From Beijerinckiaceae bacterium (GTDB taxonomy: Bacteria; Pseudomonadota; Alphaproteobacteria; Rhizobiales; Beijerinckiaceae), in NCBI GenBank assembly GCA_947474545.1, contig CANJJI010000018.1, positions 1 to 44,060 on the forward strand: a stretch of 44,060 bases of DNA, read 5' to 3'. The notes beneath the pieces are model-generated. The model did no database searches. It saw nothing but the letters and a program-made list of their open reading frames with translations, and had not been told where the DNA came from. The position numbers were made by a program, and so were the translations under genes. Of the stretch, positions 23,612 to 31,060 are shown in pieces. Every line of letters starts with the position of its first letter. Within the stretch, counting starts at the first letter, position 1.

Positions 23612-25369
23612 TCAATCCTCGCCTTCCAGCCGCTTCATCCAAACGGAAATGACCGCAGGCTTGCCGGCGCGGATTTGCGCGAGGCCACGGCGATAGGCGT
23701 TTTCGAGATCGGCGGGATCGCGCACGGTTTCGCCATAGGCGCCACAGGCTTCCGCTTCCTTGGCGAAATCGATTGGTGGATCGAAATAGCCGCCTTCCAG
23801 ACCCTGTTTGGCTGCAAAAGAGTCCGGCCCGAATGTGCGCTTCACAGACGCCGTGCCGGTTGTATAGGAGCGGTTGGTATAGACGACGATCATGAACGGT
23901 GCGTTGTGATGCGCGGCGGCCCAGAGCGCCGGTCCCGGCGTGCCGAACATGTAAAATCCATCGCCTGATACGGCGACGATATCGCGTTCTGGCGCAGCGA
24001 GTTTCGCGCCAAAGGCCGCGCCAGGCGCCCAGCCGCCGGAAGAGCCCGTGTTCTTGAAATAGGTGCCGGGCTTGGATTGTTTCACGTAGGAGCCGAGCGG
24101 GTTCTGGCTGATTGTGTCATCGAGCATGATGCAATTGTCATCAAGCACCTTGCACAGGAGATAGCTTGCCCAGGCCGGATCAATCGGATCGGTTTTTGAT
24201 TTCGCCAGCGCCGCTGCTTCCAGATCAGCGCGGCGCTTGGCGCTGGCTGCCGCAAGGCGCGTACTGCGCTCGGCGATGCGCGCGCGGTCGGCCGCAGTCA
24301 ACGCAGCATCTGCGGCGGCAGAGAGCGCGTTGATCGTCAGCAGCGGATCGCCCTGCAGGCGCATGGCTGCGGTGAATTCGTAAGTGGGGAAACGCAGCTT
24401 TGCCGGATCTATAGCGGTGACTGCGATATAGGCGTCGTCAGAAGGACCATTGCGGCCGGGAACCCAGGGCACATCAGCTTCCAGCACCAGCACAACGTCA
24501 GCGCTCTGCATATCGAAAGCGCCCTGCCACAGCGGATGATCAAACGGGAAAGAGAGATAGGCGCGCGAAACTGAATCCGTCACTGCCAGTCCTAGCTTTT
24601 CGGCCAGCGCCACGAGCGCGGGGACGCTTTTGGGATTGCGGCCAGAGCCCGACACGACAACTACAGGATTTTTCGCGCCGATCAGTTTGCTTGTGAGTTC
24701 GGCGATATCCTGCGGCGCGGGCACATTGGGGCGCGCGATGCCTAGTTGTTCCGGGCCGGGAAAGCTCTTGTTGCGCACCGGCATCAGGCTCAATTCCTTG
24801 GGCACTGACAGATAGACGGGGCCGGCAGGCTCGCTGCGCGCCACCTGTATGGCTCTTGCGGCGATGGTGCCGGGATTGTCCTGATAGGACATCTGGTGCT
24901 GCCATTTTGTGTAATTGCGGACGATGCCGTTCTGGTCGAACGTTTCCTGCATCCAGATATGGCCGCCCTCTTCGCGTGAGCCGGGCATGGAGCCCATGGA
25001 CGCCGTGGGCGGAAAGCCCGCCGTCATGATGACCGGCAGGCCCGAGCGCCAGGCGGTGTGGATCGCCCCGCCATAATGCAGGGTGCCGCAATCCACATGG
25101 GCGGCGGTGGCTGCGGGGCGGCCGCTCACCATGGCGTAGCCAAGCGCGGCGTTGAGGCTGCAATGTTCCAGCGGCACAGTAACAAGCCGCATGGGATGGT
25201 TGTGGCCATGCGCCCGCGATTTCGAAATCGCCTCCTGATAGAAGCCGATTTCCGAACCTGACGTGAAGAACAGATGATCCACACCGCCCGCCACCATGGC
25301 AGCTACTATGGCGTCGCCTGCTGTATCGACAGGCGTCTGTGTTGGCGCGGTCTTGTCCTGAACGGTCAT
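23612..25369 (-). CDS. Thiamine pyrophosphate-dependent enzyme (acetolactate synthase-like)
   Basis: A 585-residue ThDP enzyme with the usual three domains. The N-terminal Pyr domain has LFFTSGSEIGF and the activating glutamate in VPLEHCSLNAALGYA; the central domain has NPVVVVSGSGRNPKS; the C-terminal PP domain has GDGFYMFGTPGPALWAAAHH followed by VVYTNRSY (the GDG...N cofactor motif). Relatives include acetolactate synthase, benzoylformate decarboxylase, oxalyl-CoA decarboxylase and sulfopyruvate-type enzymes. The TSGSE segment in place of the usual PG is unusual for acetolactate synthase, so a catabolic decarboxylase or ligase is likelier. GGGGAGAG precedes the ATG. It is the first gene of a pair with the amidohydrolase. 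Confidence 0.88.
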   Translation of the reverse strand: MTVQDKTAPTQTPVDTAGDAIVAAMVAGGVDHLFFTSGSEIGFYQEAISKSRAHGHNHPMRLVTVPLEHCSLNAALGYAMVSGRPAATAAHVDCGTLHYGGAIHTAWRSGLPVIMTAGFPPTASMGSMPGSREEGGHIWMQETFDQNGIVRNYTKWQHQMSYQDNPGTIAARAIQVARSEPAGPVYLSVPKELSLMPVRNKSFPGPEQLGIARPNVPAPQDIAELTSKLIGAKNPVVVVSGSGRNPKSVPALVALAEKLGLAVTDSVSRAYLSFPFDHPLWQGAFDMQSADVVLVLEADVPWVPGRNGPSDDAYIAVTAIDPAKLRFPTYEFTAAMRLQGDPLLTINALSAAADAALTAADRARIAERSTRLAAASAKRRADLEAAALAKSKTDPIDPAWASYLLCKVLDDNCIMLDDTISQNPLGSYVKQSKPGTYFKNTGSSGGWAPGAAFGAKLAAPERDIVAVSGDGFYMFGTPGPALWAAAHHNAPFMIVVYTNRSYTTGTASVKRTFGPDSFAAKQGLEGGYFDPPIDFAKEAEACGAYGETVRDPADLENAYRRGLAQIRAGKPAVISVWMKRLEGED

Positions 25370-25500
25370 GCGTCTCTCCCCTGAGTCCGGTGAATGCAGT
25401 TTTGGTTGGGGCGAGGTTTAGCAGGGCGCGGGGGAAAGGTAAAAGGCGGAAGCGGGATAAGCAGACGCTTTGTGGCTTGCGTCTCTGAATCTGGGGAAGT

Positions 25501-25539
25501 TGTCATCCCGGAAAAAGCAACAGGGCGTCCGGGATGGCA
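25501..25539. repeat. Palindromic intergenic repeat, family B (copy 2)
   Basis: TGTCATCCCGGA (25501-25512) and TCCGGGATGGCA (25528-25539) are inverted arms of 12 bp with one G-T mismatch and a 15-bp loop. It lies between the L,D-transpeptidase-like gene and the ThDP gene on the minus strand and shares its core with the elements at 22182 and 30954. Confidence 0.7.
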
Positions 25540-25552
25540 GCAATGTAAAGCC

Positions 25553-26221
25553 CTATGCTGGCAACACAATCACTTTGGTCTTCACCGGCGTGCGGTTGTA
25601 GAGGTCGATCATGTCCTGGGTGAGCAGGCCGGTGCAGCCGCTTGTGATGCCGTTGCCGATCGTCTCGGGGTCGCTGGTGCTGTAGATCGTGTAGAGCGTG
25701 TATCTGCCATTCTGATACAGATAGAGCGTGCGGGCGCCGAGCGGATTTTCCGGTCCGCCGGGCATGCCCTTGGCATATTTGGCGGCTTCCGGCTGGCGCT
25801 GGATCATTTCCTTCGGAGGGGTCCAGGTGGGCCATTCCGCCTTGCGGCCGACATAGGCCTCGCCGCTCCATTTAAACCCGTCACGGCCAACATTGGCGCC
25901 ATAGCGCGTGGCCTTGCCGCTGCCTTCGATGCGGTAAACGTGGAATTTTCCGGGATCGACAATGATCGTGCCGGGCGCTTCATTGCTGGCGTAGTCCACT
26001 GTAGCGCGATAAAATTTCGGATCGACCTTGCTGATATCGGCCGCCGGGATCGGGAATTTCGGATCATGAACCGGCCCGTACATCGCCGTCAGCTCCGCGC
26101 TGGTCATGCCCTCGGTGGTCTGGCAACCGCCCAGCGCCAGCGCGCCAAGCCCGGCGGCAGAGCCCGCAAGAAACGACCGGCGATTGAGAAAACCGGCCTT
26201 CCCGCCGTCGAAATTTATCAT
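25553..26221 (-). CDS. L,D-transpeptidase-like (YkuD) protein with altered active site
   Basis: A 222-residue YkuD/ErfK-domain protein of the type that cross-links peptidoglycan. It has a twin-arginine-like leader (NRRSFLAGSAAGLGALALGG) ending in a lipobox-like cysteine, then a catalytic-domain region from about residue 90. The Cys motif reads ITSGCTGLL, retaining the nucleophile Cys. The upstream strand reads YTIYSTSDPETIG where active members have IHGT, so the conserved His is Tyr, and the Arg after GC is replaced (GCTG instead of GCIR). The start at 26221 is chosen for GGGGAG about 8 bases upstream. It may be inactive, or may use a different residue set. Confidence 0.82.
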   Translation of the reverse strand: MINFDGGKAGFLNRRSFLAGSAAGLGALALGGCQTTEGMTSAELTAMYGPVHDPKFPIPAADISKVDPKFYRATVDYASNEAPGTIIVDPGKFHVYRIEGSGKATRYGANVGRDGFKWSGEAYVGRKAEWPTWTPPKEMIQRQPEAAKYAKGMPGGPENPLGARTLYLYQNGRYTLYTIYSTSDPETIGNGITSGCTGLLTQDMIDLYNRTPVKTKVIVLPA

Positions 26222-26368
26222 CGGAGACTCCCCTGTCGCGTAGTCCGGCCACAGAGAACTCCGGTACATACGCTAAACGCCACTACTGAACTAATAATGC
26301 CGGGATAGCGGGCAATTTGCAAGTGTGGGGGTGGATGCAATGGGTAGTTTGGTGAAGGGTCGCCGTGC

Positions 26369-26417
26369 ATGTTGTGACATGGCCGCAGATTTGCAGATTC
26401 CGGCCATGCCACAACAT
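26369..26417. promoter_or_regulatory. Long near-perfect hairpin
   Basis: ATGTTGTGACATGGCCG (26369-26385) and CGGCCATGCCACAACAT (26401-26417) are 17-bp inverted arms with a single mismatch and a 15-bp loop. It lies upstream of the L,D-transpeptidase-like gene and downstream of the 38-residue ORF. It is not followed by a clear T run on the minus strand, so it may be a repressor site, an RNA structure or a repeat, not a standard terminator. Confidence 0.6.
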
Positions 26418-26501
26418 TCAAAGGGGGTGTTTTGATTAAATACCCAAAATTTGTTTTTATTCCTCTAATTCGCGCGACATTTCATTTCACACCGCCTGTT
26501 C

Positions 26502-26618
26502 TCACGCATTCCAGACGATCAGGGCCACGATAATAAGAACTATAAGAACCGCAGTAATTCGTTGACCGCGCAATCCCCGCAAAACCACCAATTTTCGCCA
26601 GTTCCTGCGAGGTTTCAT
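26502..26618 (-). CDS. 38-residue single-span membrane microprotein
   Basis: An ATG at 26616-26618 opens a 38-codon frame ending in TGA at 26502. The product has a very basic N-terminal half (KPRRNWRK, then LRGLRGQR) followed by one hydrophobic helix (ITAVLIVLIIVALIVW) and ends WNA. This charge pattern predicts a single-pass inner-membrane protein with the N-terminus inside. GGTGG lies just before the start, a modest ribosome site. It sits 67 bp downstream of carA on the same strand. No family is recognised. The clear membrane design makes it more likely real than a chance frame, but there is no homology support here. Confidence 0.5.
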   Translation of the reverse strand: MKPRRNWRKLVVLRGLRGQRITAVLIVLIIVALIVWNA

Positions 26619-26640
26619 GGGCCACCAATCGCCAGCTGCC

Positions 26641-26679
26641 CTTCGAGACGCCGCCTTTCGCGGCTCCTCAAGACGAGGA
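26641..26679. repeat. Palindromic intergenic repeat, family A (copy 2)
   Basis: CTTCGAGACGCCGCC...GGCTCCTCAAGACGAGG resembles the right arm of the element at 11636-11671 (CTTCGATACG...CTACTCAGGATC). It lies just after the carA stop codon and has internal inverted symmetry (GCCGCC/GGCTCC-type), so it may form the transcript end of carA. Confidence 0.6.
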
Positions 26680-26685
26680 GGCCCG

Positions 26686-27882
26686 TCAGCCCCGTGCCTT
26701 TGCCATCATATCCACAAACCGCCTGAACAGATAATGGCTGTCCTGCGGGCCCGGGCTGGCTTCAGGGTGGTGCTGGACTGAAAAGGCCGGCCGGTCTGTC
26801 AGGGCGATCCCGCAGTTCGAGCCGTCGAACAGCGACCTGTGGGTTTCCTTCGCGTTGGCGGGAAGGCTGTCCGTATCCACCGCAAAACCATGATTCATCG
26901 AGACGATTTCCACCTTTCCGGTGGTGTAATCCATTACGGGATGGTTGGCCCCGTGGTGGCCCTGATGCATCTTTTTGGTCTTGGCCCCGATGGCAAGGCC
27001 CATCATCTGATGGCCCAGACAGATCCCGAATGTGGGTACTTTGGCATCCAGAATGGCCTGAATCGCGGGCACTGCATAAACCCCTGTTGCTGCGGGATCG
27101 CCGGGGCCGTTGGAGAGGAAAACGCCATCGGGTTTGAGCGCCAGAATATCCGCCGCCGCCGTGGTGGCGGGCACCACGGTGACCTTGCAGCCGGCCTTGG
27201 CCATCAGCCTGAGAATGTTCCGTTTTACGCCATAGTCTATGGCCACCACATTGTAGTGTGGCGCGATCTGCCGGCCATAGCCCTCGCCCAGGACCCAGGT
27301 GGTTTCGTCCCACCCATAGCGTTGGGCCGTGGTGACCGAGGGAACAAGATCCATGCCGTCAATGCCCGGCCAGGCCGCGGCTTCGGCCTTCAGTGTGGGC
27401 AGATCGAACTTGCCGCCTGGGGCATGGGCGATGACCGCATTTGGCATGCCCTTTTCGCGGATAAGGGCCGTCAGCGCCCTGGTATCAATGCCATAAAGAC
27501 CAATGATTCCGCGGGCTTTCAGCCATTGATCGAGATGTCGCGTGGCGCGGAAATTGGCCGGGCCAGTCACGGGCGCCTGGACGATGCAGCCGCGCACGCC
27601 GGTGGCGGCGGCCATGTTCACCGTCTCTATATCCTCTTCATTGGTGCCGACATTGCCAATGTGCGGGAATGTAAAGGTGATGATCTGCCCGGCATAGGAG
27701 GGGTCCGTCAGGATTTCCTGATATCCCGTCATCGCCGTATTGAAGCAGACTTCCCCCACCGCATGGCCGATCGCGCCAAGGCCAAACCCTTCCAGCACCG
27801 TGCCATCTGCCAGCACCAGAACGGCGGTTTGCACCGGAATGGTCCAGCCGCCAGCGATTTCTTTATCTTGAACCTGAACCAT
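26686..27882 (-). CDS. carA: Carbamoyl-phosphate synthase small subunit
   Basis: A 398-residue glutaminase subunit of carbamoyl-phosphate synthase, which releases ammonia from glutamine for arginine and pyrimidine synthesis. The N-terminal domain has GFGLGAIGHAVGEVCFNTAM and the GYQEILTDPSYAGQI signature; the glutamine amidotransferase domain has the nucleophile in FGICLGHQMMGLAIG and the His-Glu pair in VQHHPEASPGPQD. The length is normal for the family. carB is not adjacent. It diverges from yqeY across 166 bp that must hold both promoters, though I could not pick out convincing boxes. This is one of the few housekeeping genes in the window. Confidence 0.97.
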   Translation of the reverse strand: MVQVQDKEIAGGWTIPVQTAVLVLADGTVLEGFGLGAIGHAVGEVCFNTAMTGYQEILTDPSYAGQIITFTFPHIGNVGTNEEDIETVNMAAATGVRGCIVQAPVTGPANFRATRHLDQWLKARGIIGLYGIDTRALTALIREKGMPNAVIAHAPGGKFDLPTLKAEAAAWPGIDGMDLVPSVTTAQRYGWDETTWVLGEGYGRQIAPHYNVVAIDYGVKRNILRLMAKAGCKVTVVPATTAAADILALKPDGVFLSNGPGDPAATGVYAVPAIQAILDAKVPTFGICLGHQMMGLAIGAKTKKMHQGHHGANHPVMDYTTGKVEIVSMNHGFAVDTDSLPANAKETHRSLFDGSNCGIALTDRPAFSVQHHPEASPGPQDSHYLFRRFVDMMAKARG

Positions 27883-28048
27883 GCCCGGACTACACCCGTT
27901 CCCGTGCGCGCGAGCGCCGCCCGCGATGCGGGTGTGCTACAGAGCGCGCTGTCATGAATCTGCTAAACCGCGCCAGACCTATGGGCTGGGCGCGGGCGGG
28001 TCAACCCCGGCCATCACATTTCGCCCCTCGGGCGCACAGGAGAACGCA

Positions 28049-28498
28049 ATGCGCGAGCAATTTACCGAGATGATGAAGGCCGCCATGAAGGCGGGCGACA
28101 AGCCGCGCCTCGCCACCGTGCGCATGATCATGGCCGCGCTGAAGGACCGCGACATCGAGGCGCGCACGTCAGGTAAGCCGTTGGGTAATGAGGAAATTCT
28201 GGCGCTGTTGCAAAAGATGATCAAGAGCCGTCAGGAATCGGCTGATATCTACGCCAAGGCAGGCCGGCCCGAGCTGGAAGCGCAGGAGCGGGGTGAAATT
28301 GCCATTATCAGTGAGTTCCTGCCCAAGCAGATGACCGAAGATGAGGTCAAGGCCGCCGTCGCCGCAGCCATCACGGAGACGGGAGCTTCTTCCATGAAGG
28401 ATATGGGCAAGGTTGTCGCCAGCTTGCGCGCGAAATATGCGGGGCAAATGGATTTCGGCAAGGCGAGCGGCGTCGTGAAGGGGCTGCTCGGCAGTTAA
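28049..28498 (+). CDS. yqeY: GatB/YqeY domain protein
   Basis: A 149-residue YqeY protein: an all-helical GatB-tail domain found as a free-standing protein across bacteria. Typical segments are MKAAMKAGDKPRLATVRMIM near the N-terminus, LQKMIKSRQESADIYAKAGR in the middle and LRAKYAGQMDFGKASGVVK at the end. It resembles the tRNA-binding tail of the GatB amidotransferase subunit; its own function is not firmly known. The start at 28049 is set by CAGGAGAA; the open frame to 27881 lacks a site. In many alphaproteobacteria it lies between carA and dnaG; here a converging alcohol dehydrogenase follows after one base. Confidence 0.92.
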   Translation: MREQFTEMMKAAMKAGDKPRLATVRMIMAALKDRDIEARTSGKPLGNEEILALLQKMIKSRQESADIYAKAGRPELEAQERGEIAIISEFLPKQMTEDEVKAAVAAAITETGASSMKDMGKVVASLRAKYAGQMDFGKASGVVKGLLGS

Positions 28499-28499
28499 C

Positions 28500-29615
28500 T
28501 TATGTCCAGGCTTCCACGGTGCAATGTATGGCGCCGGCTTCGCCGATGCCGCCGACCGTACGCAGGGCATTATCAGTCTGCGCCAGCGGGAAGCTATGTG
28601 TACATAATTCTTCGAGCGGATAACGCCCGCTGGCGATGATCTCGAGGCCCAATTCCACGGCCTTGTAGCTGTGGCCGCGCATGCCGCGCAGGGTCAGGAA
28701 GCGCATGATCAGCTGGTCGGAGTTGAATTGCGGGATCTGCTGCCATTTGCGACCGCCCAGGATGATGCGGCCGCGTTTGCGGGCGATGCTGATGGCGCCG
28801 GTGACGGTGGCGGGGCCGCCGGAGGCGCAATCGATCACGAGATCGGCCATTTCGCCGCCGGTCAGATCGGCCACCGTTTCCAGCAGGTCGTGTTCCTCGA
28901 CGCTGAATGTGTGATGCGCGCCGAGTTTTTTGGCCAGTTCCAGGCGGCGCTGGTCGGCAGGGTTTGAGAGCCCCGTAACGATGATGTTAGAGGCGCCTGC
29001 TTCCCGCGCTGCAACAACGCAGGCCAGGCCCTGCTGTCCCGGTCCCTGGATGACCACGGCTTCGCCGATTTTTGCGCCACCCTGCAGAAATGCCCATTCG
29101 ACGCCGTTGCCAAGCGGCAGCGCCAGCGAGGCGAGTTTTGCCGGTACATGGGCGGGCACTTTGTGGAAGACCGAATTGGGATGCAGGTATTGGTATTGCG
29201 CATAGCCGCCCCAGAGTGAGGGCGCGATGGAGGCCGGGGTCGAGCCGAAGCGGATAGCATTGGGCCGGTTCAGCGTATCGGTTTCATCACAGAGGCGGAA
29301 ATCGCCTTCGCGGCAATAATCGCAATGTCCGCAGGGCAAATATTCTTCCAGCGCGACCCGATCGCCCTCTTTCACGCCAAAGCGTTTGCCCGCGAAAGCA
29401 CCGAGCCTATCGACATAACCCACCGCTTCGTGGCCGAGGATCAGCGGGCCCTTGGATTTGGGGTAATTGTTGTAATGACTCCAGTCGCTGCCGCAGACGC
29501 CCGAGAGTTCGACCTTTAACATGCCAGCATCGGGCGCGATTTCGGGCATCGGAAATTCGCGCACTTCTGTGGTGAGGCCGGGCAGGCAGACGGCAGCTTG
29601 GACGGATTTGGGCAT
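28500..29615 (-). CDS. Zinc-dependent alcohol dehydrogenase (MDR family)
   Basis: A 371-residue medium-chain dehydrogenase. Catalytic zinc ligands are visible in GVCGSDWSHY (Cys near residue 40) and GHEAVGYVD. Four structural-zinc cysteines are in CGHCDYCREGDFRLC (about residues 96-110). The cofactor domain has VIQGPGQQGLACVVAAREAG. It oxidises an alcohol or polyol with NAD(P)+. It begins 46 bp after the Rieske oxygenase stop on the same strand and is probably the third gene of the LigB-Rieske-dehydrogenase set, where it could oxidise a side-chain alcohol. Its end meets yqeY head-on with one base between. Confidence 0.9.
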   Translation of the reverse strand: MPKSVQAAVCLPGLTTEVREFPMPEIAPDAGMLKVELSGVCGSDWSHYNNYPKSKGPLILGHEAVGYVDRLGAFAGKRFGVKEGDRVALEEYLPCGHCDYCREGDFRLCDETDTLNRPNAIRFGSTPASIAPSLWGGYAQYQYLHPNSVFHKVPAHVPAKLASLALPLGNGVEWAFLQGGAKIGEAVVIQGPGQQGLACVVAAREAGASNIIVTGLSNPADQRRLELAKKLGAHHTFSVEEHDLLETVADLTGGEMADLVIDCASGGPATVTGAISIARKRGRIILGGRKWQQIPQFNSDQLIMRFLTLRGMRGHSYKAVELGLEIIASGRYPLEELCTHSFPLAQTDNALRTVGGIGEAGAIHCTVEAWT

Positions 29616-29661
29616 ATGTCATTTCCAGTTCTTGATCTGCCATTCACAACTATGTGCCGCG

Positions 29662-30942
29662 TCAAATGGCGATAGGCGCCTTGCCAGCATGCGCGATAAA
29701 AGCCTTTTCGCGCATGGTGAGGAAAGACTCTGTCTTCGGCAGCACATAGGTTGATGGCCTGACGGCGTGACACTCTGGCCCTAGGGCCGGTGCCGGCACA
29801 CCATGATCACGAAGCGCGAGTGCGGACTTTTTCAGCCGTGCGCGCGCCATGATGATGGCGTTATCGGTCGTGCAGAGATTTTCGCGTGTGCGGTCGACGA
29901 TTGGTCCCATGCTTTCCTGGATTGAGGAATCCTGCACAGCAATACCATGCACGCCGCTATAGGTGTGCCCGGTTTTCTGGCCCGTGCGATCGATCAGATA
30001 ATCGTTGTCCTTGTTAGCGAGCGGGCGAAAGGTTCCCGGCACATATTTGGTGTGAATGCCGCCGCCTGCGTCCATGACATCGCGCTCCATCTGTGAGAGG
30101 GCGCGCGTAGGATGATAAGTAAAGGTCCAGGCAAAACAGTTTTCGTCGTCGATGGGCACCCATGCGTGACCGTTCAGCGCATTCTCGCCATAGGGCGGCA
30201 CCATCGTGTACATGGGCATGATGAATTGGGTGAGGCGCCAATAATATTTGTCAGCTTCCGCATTGCGCCGCGCAGCGATGTAAAGCCCGCCTTCTGACTC
30301 GACAATCTCGAACACAGGATGCTTGTCGCTCTGATAACTGGCGCCCTTCGTCGAGCGATGTAACGGGTCCTTGTGCATGTCCATAGAATGCAGCCAGGAC
30401 ACGTGGGCCGAGTCGATGCCGCCTTCCATGGCCTGCAGCCAGTTGCTTTCCTGCAGACGCTTGGAGAAATAACGATGTTCCGCAGTGAGGCCTTGCCATT
30501 CGAAACCGGGTAACGGAGGCTGTTTCTCAGGTGCGCCCATATAGGCCCAGAGGACGCCGCCCGATTCCACCAGCGGATAGGATTTCAACTTGATTTTTTG
30601 CGCGTATCCAGAAGCAGCTGGCTCAGATGGCACATCAACGCACTGGCCGTTCACATCATATTTCCAGCCATGATAGGGGCAGCGCAGGCCGCACTCCTCG
30701 TTGCGGCCAAACCACAGCGAGACGCCGCGATGGGCGCAGAATTCATCGATCAGGCCGAGCTTTCCCTCGCTGTCACGGAAAGCCAGCAGGCGTTCACCGA
30801 GCAGTTTGACACGGACGGGCGAGCAATCGTTTTCCGGCAATTCCATAGGCAGCAAGGCCGGCAGCCAATAGGCGCGAAACAATTCGCCCATGGGCGTGCC
30901 CGGGGCTGTACGTGTGAGGAGTATGTTGTCGGATGGGGTCAT
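29662..30942 (-). CDS. Rieske non-haem iron oxygenase, large subunit (phenoxybenzoate dioxygenase/O-demethylase type)
   Basis: A 426-residue ring-hydroxylating oxygenase alpha subunit. The Rieske [2Fe-2S] ligands are Cys69-x-His71 (FCAHRGVSL) and Cys88-x2-His91 (LRCPYHGWKYD). The mononuclear iron site is in the NWLQAMEGGIDSAHVSWLH segment, giving Asp176, His179 and His184. The single-component layout resembles phenoxybenzoate dioxygenase and vanillate-demethylase-like enzymes, which need a separate reductase; none is in the window. The start at 30942 is taken where family similarity begins (MTPSDNILLTRTAPGTPMGE); no good ribosome site is seen and an ATG 12 codons upstream is possible. It lies between the LigB gene and the dehydrogenase. 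Confidence 0.9.
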   Translation of the reverse strand: MTPSDNILLTRTAPGTPMGELFRAYWLPALLPMELPENDCSPVRVKLLGERLLAFRDSEGKLGLIDEFCAHRGVSLWFGRNEECGLRCPYHGWKYDVNGQCVDVPSEPAASGYAQKIKLKSYPLVESGGVLWAYMGAPEKQPPLPGFEWQGLTAEHRYFSKRLQESNWLQAMEGGIDSAHVSWLHSMDMHKDPLHRSTKGASYQSDKHPVFEIVESEGGLYIAARRNAEADKYYWRLTQFIMPMYTMVPPYGENALNGHAWVPIDDENCFAWTFTYHPTRALSQMERDVMDAGGGIHTKYVPGTFRPLANKDNDYLIDRTGQKTGHTYSGVHGIAVQDSSIQESMGPIVDRTRENLCTTDNAIIMARARLKKSALALRDHGVPAPALGPECHAVRPSTYVLPKTESFLTMREKAFIAHAGKAPIAI

Positions 30943-30953
30943 GACTAACGCGT

Positions 30954-31048
30954 TGTCATCCCGGAAAATGCGAAGCATCTATCCGGGATCTTTGTGTCTA
31001 TTTTCTGCAAGCGATCCCGGCTCTGCGCTTCGCTCGGGCCTGGATGAA
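30954..31048. repeat. Palindromic intergenic repeat, family B (copy 3)
   Basis: TGTCATCCCGGA (30954-30965) pairs with TATCCGGGATC (about 30980-30990), followed by a second half with GATCCCGG and CGGGCC...GGATGA up to 31048. The core is shared with the repeats at 22182 and 25501. It sits between the LigB-type gene and the Rieske gene and may weaken read-through or stabilise mRNA in this operon. Confidence 0.65.
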
Positions 31049-31060
31049 ACATTACAAGGC

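Noticed and set aside
25394-26308. Plus-strand frame of about 304 codons opposite the L,D-transpeptidase-like gene
   Set aside because: It has no family resemblance, and the minus strand carries a leader and the YkuD motif.
26839-27957. Plus-strand frame opposite carA
   Set aside because: carA is unmistakable on the minus strand; the opposite frame has no recognisable protein.
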